A program made the translations under genes and the position numbers. A stretch of 64,000 nt of DNA from assembly GCF_008831285.2 (NCBI RefSeq), contig NC_045139.1, positions 8,278,204 to 8,342,203 of the forward strand, given 5' to 3'. Positions 14,201 to 23,700 of the stretch are shown here, one piece after another (within the stretch, counting starts at the first letter, position 1; the number at the start of each line of letters is the position of its first letter). Under the pieces are notes generated by a model that was not told the DNA's origin, searched no databases, and saw only the letters and a program-made list of their open reading frames with translations. The DNA comes from Nymphaea colorata (taxonomy: Eukaryota > Streptophyta > Magnoliopsida > Nymphaeales > Nymphaeaceae).

Positions 14201-15218
14201 TGGTTGATTCTGGAAAAATCTTGACTGGATTCACACCATTGTTTAATTTTTGTGGAAGATATTGGTGGAAATAGTTTTTTTAGTTTGACATGTCATGTAG
14301 GCTGGAACAGCAAGTTCTTAGCATTGGAGGCCTACTATATCAAAATTATTGAGCCCTCTGCTCATTTTGCAGGACGATAATTTTTCTAACTGTCTGCGTT
14401 TTTATTTTCCATAGAAAATTTACTGTTAACGGAGGACCATAAAACTGTAAAGCTTGTAGACTTTGGTTTAGCAAGGGAGGAGACTTTAACAGAAATGATG
14501 ACCGCAGAAACTGGAACATACCGATGGATGGCTCCAGAGGTGCTCACTTCTGTTATAAATTTCTTTTTCTTGCTTCTTCTCTAAGCTCCATTAAGTTCCC
14601 AAGTTAATTGGTTCTATTTCAATGAAGTTCTTTTTCTTCTGGGTGTGCTTTTATAGTTGTACAGCACAGTAACTTTAAGGCATGGAGAGAAAAAACATTA
14701 CAATCACAAGGTTGATGCTTACAGCTTTGCAATAGTTTTGTGGGAGCTGTTACACAATCGTATGCCATTTGAAGGCATGTCAAACTTGCAAGCTGCATAT
14801 GCTGCTGCGTTCAAAGTAATCACTATCCTATTGTTTGTCTTTTGTTTCTTGTTGCAGTAGATCTTAGAAATACAGTTTCTTACCAAAAAAATCATTTTGT
14901 CAGAATGTTAGGCCGAGTGCAGACAACCTTCCAGAGGATTTGGCTTCCCTTTTGACTTCATGCTGGCAAGAAGATCCCAATTCACGACCCAACTTTAGCC
15001 AAATTGTCAAGATTCTCCAAGATTTTTTGCACACTATCTCACCTCCAACTTCTGCAGTTTCCTCTCACGTGTTTTCCTCCGACAATGTGCTCCTGCCCCC
15101 AGAATCTCCTGGAACTAGCTCTTTGATGGCTATACGAGATAACTTAGGTGAAATGACAAAGATGAAGTTGGCAAGTAAATCAAAGGGCATTTTTTTCTGC
15201 TTTAAGAAGTGCTGTTGA
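11241..15218 (+). CDS. HT1/Raf-like serine/threonine(/tyrosine) protein kinase, six exons
   Basis: Exons: 11241-11389, 12050-12182, 12394-12589, 14415-14539, 14657-14815, 14904-15218. They join in frame into 358 residues with GT-AG introns. A complete kinase domain nearly fills the protein: glycine loop [11 protein letters not shown] (39-49), ATP lysine VAIK (59), catalytic loop HRDLKPEN (154-161, Asp156), DFG (175-177), activation segment end GTYRWMAPE (193-201). The pattern fits the plant Raf-like MAPKKK group C/HT1 type, which phosphorylates Ser/Thr and often Tyr. There is no transmembrane or receptor region, so it is expected in the cytosol or peripherally on membranes. The C-terminus ends Lys-Lys-Cys-Cys after a Phe/Cys-rich stretch, a possible lipidation site. 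Substrate and pathway are unknown from sequence. Confidence 0.92.
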
Positions 15219-15674
15219 ATTTGGTAAAGGGAGGAATCTTTGTAAAAGTGCGTGTACATGAAACTTCTGGTAATTATCTGTTCATCATGCACTGCAACCT
15301 TTTGTTTTATTTGTGGAGGGAGAGAGAGAAAGAGAGAGAGAAGTGGTACTCTTTATATATGCCTACGAGGCTGTAGTATTTTCAATATTCTGTCTTCGCT
15401 CTTCTTTGTCCTCATGTTAACATCACTGTTTGTGCGATGTGCAGAAGAAGGTGAGAACTACATTGAGAGCATGGATGCTATCTCAACCCTACATTCTAGA
15501 ATCTAAATGAATCTCAGTAATTGGATTGTGTTTTATCAAGTCACAGAGCATCTGCCCACTGACCTTTCATTGTCTTTGCTTGTTGTTGAGAGGGACTGTA
15601 TCTTTTGCCCCCATTAATGGTATATGAAGCTTTATCTGTTAAAAAAATTTTAACTTCAGATTTTGAAAGCCGAC

Positions 15675-15770
15675 AATGGCTCCATTAGTCTGGTTGGTAG
15701 GACTGCCTTAAAGCCTCTGAGTTGAAGGAGGCCTGAAGTTCTATACCAAGGTGTGTTCTTGCCACAAGTC
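15675..15770 (+). mobile_element. Possible SINE remnant (tRNA-like A and B boxes)
   Basis: TGGTTGGTAGG near 15691 resembles a Pol III A box. About 45 bp on, AGTTCTATACC resembles a B box (GGTTCGANTCC). The spacing suits a tRNA-derived SINE head. Weak evidence, no target duplication found. Confidence 0.35.
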
Positions 15771-15800
15771 CAAGTGATGATTGACTTGGGGTTAAGAAAG

Positions 15801-15856
15801 CATATTCAGGTGTTTTACATTAACACCGCATATTCAGGTGTTTTACATTAACACCG
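15801..15856. repeat. 28-bp perfect tandem repeat, two copies
   Basis: Two identical copies of the unit starting CATATTCAGGTGTTTTAC, at 15801-15828 and 15829-15856. Confidence 0.95.
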
Positions 15857-16222
15857 ACGCGAATAGGTCATGGTACATGTGTGCCCATGAGGCAGCAAGT
15901 TGAAACATCCAGGAATACAAAAAAGGATCTGCTGTTATTCATTTGGTCTTTTTCCTGAGTAAATTGGGGCTATGCAGACTCCCAATCAATTTAGGTTTCA
16001 AACATCCGAGTTTCACAATGCAGAAAACCATAAAAAAAAAATTTGTCCTTCTTAAAGCAGTTTATGCCTATGGCTTTTCAGTTGCTCAAGGCACCTAAAA
16101 CTCTTAAGATTTTGTAATATGAGATTATTGTGTCATCCACCGAAGACATGCACAGAAAAACAAGAATGAAAGAAAGAGAAGGGAAGTCCCAAAGGATAGG
16201 GACGGCAACAACAATAATTGTA

Positions 16223-16415
16223 TGTTGAACTCTAAGATTATATTATAAAATCAATCTTTTACACCAGGGACTAATAAGTACTATTAAAACTAAAGAATAT
16301 CACAGCCATGCAATTAATGAGAAAACATAACGTTAAAAAGGAAACACCTAATATGACGTTTGAATTTGGATCCAGATCCAATCGTCATCACCTAAACCTT
16401 ATTCACGTTTTAACA
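16223..16415 (-). repeat. Copia 3' LTR candidate
   Basis: Bounded by TGTT...AACA, as LTRs are, and directly next to the purine-rich GAGGGAGGG tract that would prime plus-strand synthesis. About 193 bp, short for Copia. The partner LTR is missing, so the left boundary rests on the terminal TG/CA only. Confidence 0.5.
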
Positions 16416-16419
16416 CCCT

Positions 16420-17930
16420 CCCTCAGGTTGTACATGGTCTTGCATAATCTCCAACTTGTTCTCTAGCAACCAGAACCATCCTGTTAATCCTTTAGTAAAT
16501 AAGTCTGCCAGTTTATCTGTAGTTCTAACATGTTGGGGCTCTGTCTTCTTTTCCTCAACCTTTTGTCAAATAAAATGTTGGTCGATTTTAATGTGTTTGG
16601 TCCTACTATGCTGAATGGGATTGAAAACAAAGTTAATTGCATTTTGATTGACATATAGGAGCACTGAGCAAGCAATCTTCTTCCTTAAATCATTCAATAA
16701 ATGTCTAATCCAAGTAGCTTATGTTGTGCCTATATCCATTGACCGATATTTTGCCTCGATACTAGATCATGCCACAACCTTTTGTTTTCAATTGCTCCAA
16801 GACACAAGATTATGCCCTATGAAAATATGATAACCACTGACTAATCTCCTCTCATTTGGTTCACCTACCCAATCGGCATATGTATAAGTGATTATCTCAT
16901 GTCCATGATAAGCATTGTCATTCTTATCATAAACAAGGGCATCTTTTATAATGCCCTTTTATATATCTTAAAATGTGTTTTAAAATGTATTTCACTGCCT
17001 CTATATGACTTTCTCTTGGAGCATGCATAAATTGAGAAACCAAATTAATAACATAAATAATGTTATGCCCAGTAAATGTAAAATAATGTAACATACAAAA
17101 AATGCTTTGATATCTTGTAGGATTGACATAAGCCTCCTCATCTTTAGAACTTAATCTCTGATGTAATACACTAAGAGTAGTAATCGGTCTAAATTTGTCA
17201 GGCCCATCTTTTTCCAAGAGATCAAGAATATACTTTTTTTGCATGAGTGTCAATGTGTCCCCTTGTCTATCAACCTCTACCCCATGAAAGTACTTCAATT
17301 CTCCTAAATCCTTCATCTTAAAGATCTTCATTAAAAATTGTTTTATCTTTCCCACATGCTCATTTGAACTCATTGATATAACAATATAATCAACATATAT
17401 GAGGAGAAGAGCAATGGTACATTTCTTTTGGTAGACAAATAAGGAATAATCTAATGAATATCTTCTAAAACCAAAACCTTGAATCTGTAAAGAAAAACTC
17501 TCAAACTAAGAACGAGTTGCTTGTTTTAACCTATACAGAGACCTTTTCAATTTGCACACCCAAGTGGAAGGATGTTTTTCTGCATATCTTGGGGCTTCTT
17601 CCTTTAAAATTTTGTGTAAAAATGCATTTTTAACATCTATTTGACTGAGTGTCCATCATCAATCAAAAACTAAAGATATGATGATACATATTACACCCAT
17701 TTTAACCAATGGGTTAAAAATTTCATCATAATCTTCGTCATATTGTTGCGTGAAACCCCAAGCAACAAGACGTTCCTTATATCTTTCAATGCTCCTATCA
17801 GGTTTATATTTATTTTATAAACCCATTTGGAACCAACATCGTTCCTTCCTTCTGGTTGTGGTACCACATCCCAAGTCTAACATTCATGAAGAACTTCCAT
17901 TTCTTCATTCATAGGTTCAACCCATTGTCG
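16420..17930 (-). pseudogene. Copia reverse transcriptase/RNase H region, broken
   Basis: The longest intact piece (17373-16927) reads MKDLGELKYFHGVEVDR and then the PTRYQS and VNLVSQFMHAPRESH-type segments, the conserved second half of Copia reverse transcriptase. Upstream pieces on the same strand give CKLKRSLYRLKQATRS, the segment before the YxDD box. Several stops and shifts separate them. The RNase H end (16900-16420) is only faintly recognisable. Confidence 0.75.
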
Positions 17931-18287
17931 TGATTTGACAACTTGATTGAGAGAGAGTGGCTCATCTTGCTTTGTGAGTTGAAACATAAATAGTTAAAAT
18001 CAAGAGAAAATGTATGATGACTCACCCATTGTTGAATTGGATGCCGAATACGATTCAATCTTTGGCCTTGTTCAGTAGTGGTTACCTCTAGACTACTTAG
18101 CCCCTTTTCTCTGGCTTGTTTGACATATACTTGTCCAAAAAAGTGCTCAATAAGATGTTCTTCATAGGTCTGATGGTTGCTTAAAACCCTCACTACTATT
18201 CGAGGATGAATCGAATGGTAGATTGACATGTCTGCTCCATATTGGTAAAAAGATCAGCACTCAACCATGGATCATACATCTCCACCA

Positions 18288-19250
18288 TCATGGGTTGCAC
18301 TTGATTTGACACATCCATGCCAAAATCATGTTCATCAAAACCATTTCTAGAGGTTCTAATACATTTTGAAGTGGATCATAACACTGATATCCTTTATACT
18401 TGTTAGCATATCTTACAAATATGCACTTTGCCGCCTTGTCCTGAAACATACTTCTCAAAGATGAATCAAGATGCACATAACTTACACACCCAAAAACACG
18501 TAGTTCATTATAACATAGATGTTGATCAAACAAAATACCATGAGATTTCTTGTTCAAGATGGACACAGGGAGACAATTTATAATGTAGGCTAATATATGA
18601 AAAGCCTTCGTCCAAAGGCTAATGGGCACATTACTGTCATGTAACATGCTCATAATACTTTTTACTATATGACAATGTTTCTTTCTGCAACTTCATTTTG
18701 TTGTGGGGTATATTGGTAAGAAATATGTCGTCCTATTCCATTATCTCAAAGAAAGCAATAAAATTGTTTGACATATACTCTCTCTACCATCACATTTCAA
18801 ATGCACAATATGATAGGAAAATTTTGTTTTAATCATAAAATGAAAATTCTGAAATATTTGAAATACTTCATGCTTATGTTTCATGAAATATATCCAAGTA
18901 TAGCAGGAATATGAATGAATGAAAATGACATAATATCAGCTTCCAGATAAAAAAGGAATAGGAGCGGGTCCCCAAACATCATAACAAACAATTTTAAAAT
19001 GTCTCGACACTCTGTCATTAAGAATATGAAATAGAAGAACGTGACTCTTACAGAGTTCACAACTCGAGCACTTCTTAGACTTAGAAGGAGGTGGCAAACT
19101 AAACTTTGGAATAAGATTGCTAGAAACAAGACTTTCAATAAAACTTCTACTACAATGACCCAAATGATCATGCCAAAGTTTTGGCTTATTACAATAGCTA
19201 GACACTCAACAATTACAATAAAAAGCTTTGACGACTCCCAAGAAGGCTTT
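18288..19250 (-). pseudogene. Copia integrase region, broken
   Basis: 19205-18936 contains LWHDHLGHCS and CSSCELCKSH, the GAG-pre-integrase zinc-binding module. 18653-18288 contains ISLWTKAFHILAYIIN and RVFGCVSYVH, the end of the integrase core, followed by a typical KCIFVRYA...KGYQCYDP segment. The middle catalytic part is interrupted. Confidence 0.78.
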
Positions 19251-19649
19251 GATGGCTCCAACTGAAGAACAAGGATTGAAGAAACTGAAGAGTTGATTGT
19301 TTTCTCCTTGAAAACATACATGTCTCCACGTCATTCCCCCTCAGGGAACATCTCCTTTGTTTGAATATCCTTAACATAGACAAACAAAGAAGCAAATTCA
19401 ACAGTTGAGTGCATATCATCGACAAGTTTAGCAACAAACACAATATTCTTTTTAATGTTAGGAGTGAGAAGGACATTGAACAAAAGAAGAGATTGCTAAT
19501 ATGACTGATGGAGTGATGAGATCCATCACTTGTAACTATATTACCTTTCCCAAGATAAGGAGATAGGTTAGATAATTTACCTACATCGCCCGTCACATGT
19601 GAGGCTGCCCCTGAATCAACATCACTGTCCTTGATTATTCTGCTTGAAC

Positions 19650-20617
19650 GTCATCTGTGATATGGCTAACAATAAGACCTAATGTATATCTCTTGGTAGT
19701 ATCCTCGTTCCTAGGGAGTTAGCTGGTCTATTTTTAGGCTTTTGCATTTTCCCTTTATTCTGTGGGTTAAACCAATAATTAGCTTTCACATGGCCCCTTT
19801 TATTGCATTGAAAGCATGTAGGGATTCACTTTTGATGTCTTATAGTAGCCTCGAAATGATGGATGTAGGCAAAATGTCTCGTCCTCCATGTCCAAAGCGA
19901 CCTCTACCCTTACCTCCTTGATGTCCTCCATTCTCTCGTTCATAACCTACTAAAGTCTCTGTAGCAAGCACTCAATAAAAACTGGTTGAATCTTTCTCTT
20001 TTGCTCTCTGCTTCACGATATTCTCGTGAAGAAGAAGCTTTGTCTGTAGTTCTTCAAAGTGGGCAGTTGCGGAACAGTGCTATAGTAAGCATGAAAAAAT
20101 CAGGTCCTAAGCCATTTATAAGCTATTGGACTTTGTCCTCATCTGAAATAGCACTACCAATGACTACCAACTGATTGGTGACGGCCTTCATGCAACCAAT
20201 ATACTTTATGATTGACATCGAACCCTTCTTCAAATTCTGAAATTCTTTATTTAGAAATAGAAATTGTACTTCTGATATCTGAGAATAAGTCTGAGATAAA
20301 TTAGTGCATAGCTCTGTTGTAGTGTAATCATCTGAAAGAGTAGCCAATACTTATTGAGAGAGTGTCAAAGTGATGTGGGCAACCAAAGATTGGTCACGTT
20401 TTCTCCAAGATGTATATTCTAGATTTTTTGTGAACTTGGAACGTGTGGCACCTTTCTCATCCTTAGATTCATATACAATAGCCTTCGGTGGTGTTGGAGC
20501 GGAACCATTGAGATGTTTATCGAGATATTGACTCCGTATAAACGAAAGTATTTGTCTCTTCCAGGTCAAGAAATTAGAATGAGCGAGTTTTTCAGTGACT
20601 AGTTGATCCAACACCAA
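19650..20617 (-). pseudogene. Copia gag region, broken
   Basis: The N-terminal gag piece (20617-20351) has the LAHSNFLTWKRQILSFIRSQ motif. The next (20347-20123) has the UBN2-like middle domain (KEFQNLKKGSMSIIKYI...DEDKVQ). A zinc knuckle near 19820-19780 reads CFQCNKRGHVKANYW, where the last zinc Cys is Tyr. An internal stop separates the two gag pieces. The start at 20617 is not a certain initiator. Confidence 0.75.
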
Positions 20618-20792
20618 CCATCATTCTCATGCACCCAAGAACCAAATAAGCGGGAATCGATCATTATTATCCAAAAGTCCGACCCGCTTTTCTGCCATCT
20701 TCTCCAACGGGGATTTGGAGGCGGCAGAAGGTGTGCGGAGCCAGAGGCCTGGCGCTTTGGAGTGTGATCGTAGCAGCCCTGCCGGCGCAGGA

Positions 20793-23700
20793 ATGCAGGA
20801 CTCCGACAGGAAGCGCAAGAGAGGAAAGCGGAAGCGGGAGCTCCGTCATGACGATCCCCCTCCTGCTGACGTCTCTCCGAAGTGCCGACGGCAATCATCA
20901 TCCGCATGCCCTAATCCTAATGCCAAAGGATCGTCCTCTTCTTTTCTCGAGAAGGTAATTCTCAATAATCTCCGTCTTTGTTGTCGTTCATCTTCTCGTC
21001 CCCATCCATTCCGTTGGGTCCTTTTAATTTCTGGGGCGTCCTTTCTGCTGAAAACAAACAACTTGCAGATGAGAGCGAGGCTGTCCGGCGGTCATTTTCG
21101 GATGCTTAACGAGAAGTTGTACACTAGCAAGTGGGTTTCTCCTTCTAGAAGACCTTTCTTTGAGGCTGACTCTTATTTTGTGTAACTGGAACGCTTCTTT
21201 ATGCTTCAGTATATATAGGGATGTTGTACAGTTTTTTTTTTTTCTTTTCTTTTCCAGTAAGGTTTTGTAATGTTTAAAGTTCCCAGTTACTCATTTTGGC
21301 TATAGTACAGTGCATCAGCGCCCTCTTTGTTGTGCTTTAGCTGTGATTGGTTTACTATTGCTAGTTTAAACATTCATGCCTTATGCATGTTATTTAGAAC
21401 GCAGAAGTACTATTTCTGAACTTCTTTTATTCCTGCACTTTTGCTTTTTGTAGTGGAAATGAAGCATTCGATCTTTTCAGGAAGGACCCTGCCCTATTTG
21501 ATGTGGTATCTTCGGACAGCTTACACTTTTTGCATTTTTCTCTTTGTTTTCATTTGATTATTTCTCGTGCGTGATAGAAACTGATGCAACTAGGATAAAC
21601 AGTTTCCATGCCAATACGTTGGGTTCTTTCATATGAACAGTGTTTGAGTACCTGTTTCGTCACGGGATAGAAAGTAAGGAAATCCTGCAGTGGTTGGTTA
21701 TGTGCCCAGAATCTAGATGACCTTCTTACTGTGATGTTCAAGGCTTCAAGCTGAAGCCAAACATTGATGAGTTACTTCGAAATAGTCATGGTTTGTTTCT
21801 CTGTCGGGTCTTCAAGCTGTGACAAGGTTTTGGTCCCATTCGTAACTTGAAGAGAAAAATGAGGGACTATGTTTGCAACTTTTCTTGGATTTTTGAAGCT
21901 GCTGTGATGTTTAGCAAAATGTTGGTCTCTTAAAGCAAACTTGGCCTTTGAAAAGGTTACAAATCTGGCAGTCTCTTTTGAGTATTATTTATTGGATAAC
22001 AATTGCACTGCTTTTTCATTGTGCTCTGCATGCAATTTTGACATATTCTTTCTCCTGCAAATAAAAAAGTTTATGTTAATATGATCAGACTTATGTATTG
22101 TTCACTAGGCTTTCCCTAAAGTTGCGTTGATATCTTTAAGTGTGATCCGTACAAACTACTAAATGCAGAGTTTTTAGGGTCTTAGAAATAATACATTGAT
22201 TGCTATTGAGTGCAGAGTTTTTAGGTTCTTAGAAATAATAAATGATTGAAATCCATAGTAAAAATAAGGTTTCAATCAAATTGAAGAGAAAAAAGAAACC
22301 AAAATCAGATCCAGCTACTTGCAAAGGTCTGAAATCATTTTTGCCAAATTAATGGACCTAGCTGATTGGTTGAACTGTAACAACTTTCAGTTATTGTATC
22401 TTTTTTCTTTTGCAACTGACTTTTGACGTTATGTTAATTCTGACATTATGTGCAGTCCTGAGCCCTTGCTTTATAATACACAATGGGAACTGATAAATGG
22501 AACTCTTTTAAACTTTAAAGTAAGGAGAAAAAGAAACGAAAAACAGATTCAGCTACTTTTGCATACGAAGGTCTGATGTCGTCTCTGTTGAATTAATGAA
22601 CCTAGCTGGTTGTTGAACTGATTCCATTTTTCTATCTCTATTTTTGTTGCATTTATCTTTTGGCATGATGTTACTTCTGATCTTATGATGGAAGGTCCTG
22701 GGTTTAGATAAATGAAACTGAAATGATAAATGGAACTGGGGATAAGTGTTTATTCCTTTGATTTGAATGATGTGATCATGACTGGAGATTAAAAAAATGA
22801 AAATATAATGCATCAGCCTATGCATAGGAACGACTTGAATGTAGTTATATGTTGGACATTTTTAGAAATCTTGAAGGGCTTGTCTAGACACCCATGTCCT
22901 TTTACTATGAATTTTTCATCCTTCTAGTCTTTTTAGGTGTCATGCTGAGATTTGCCATGTTAAGCACTTAAAGCAATTTTGGGTTGGGCCATCACAGTTT
23001 CTAATGAAGCCAAGCTCAACATACGGTCTTGGGTTTCAACATGTGAGAATGTGTATTTAACGCCCTATTTGTGTTAAAAAAAATTTGCATATAGCCCTAC
23101 ATTGAAAATTTAAGAAAGTTTGAATGGATTCTATGCTCATGTCTTATGCTAAAAAAGTGTACTCATGGGTCTTAGTATTTTTGGTTGGGATCTGAAGCTG
23201 ACTAGGATTAGATTGAAAAAATCAACCATAGAGCTATGTCACATAGGTATGGGTACGGGTGTTGGTGTGGGTACCGGTACTGACCATTTTCAAAAAACTT
23301 GGGTGCGGGGGTACGGCCGTATATATATATAAACAATAAGAAATACTTAGAAAATATATATCAAAATAAAGAATATACATCAACATAAACAAATAAATAA
23401 CATAGAAAATATATATCAACGGCTCTTGCAGTAGTGTGTTTTAGAAACCTATGAAAAACTTTAAACATATGGACAACCAAGCAGCCCCTTAGTCAAATAT
23501 GAATAGCAATCAAATTTTCACATCCAAAGAATAGAATAAAAAATAAGGTGAAAAAAATTAAATCAAAGTAAAATTAAGCAGTTTGGATCTATAGGTACCC
23601 AAGTGTCAAAGTACCCATTTTAGGTACCGGTACAGCGACACGGGTATGTGGACCTTACTGAAGTACCCATGTGACTTAGCCATAGAGGGATTTATGTTAA

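Larger units (their letters stand above)
15219..16222. other. Kinase 3' flank and spacer
   Basis: 3' UTR-like sequence with a short GA-rich run (15318-15341), then a tRNA-like SINE candidate and a 28-bp tandem repeat. No gene. Confidence 0.5.
16223..20640 (-). mobile_element. Ty1/Copia LTR retrotransposon, decayed, one LTR
   Basis: On the minus strand, from right to left: gag (about 20617 to 20100), zinc knuckle (about 19820-19780), GAG-pre-integrase with HHCC-like residues (19205-18936), integrase C-part (18653-18288), reverse transcriptase and the stretch before RNase H (about 17930-16420), a purine-rich tract (GAGGGAGGG) and a short LTR beginning TGTT. The domain order INT-RT-RH defines Copia. 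Many stops and frameshifts break it into short frames, so it is inactive. No matching LTR, primer-binding site or leader is seen upstream of gag; the element ends within about 150 bp of the RRP8 start codon, so its 5' end appears deleted. Confidence 0.85.

Noticed and set aside
20627-20907. Minus-strand frames opposite RRP8 exon 1
   Set aside because: Antisense shadows of the GC-rich RRP8 first exon; the plus-strand frame splices into a complete known protein.
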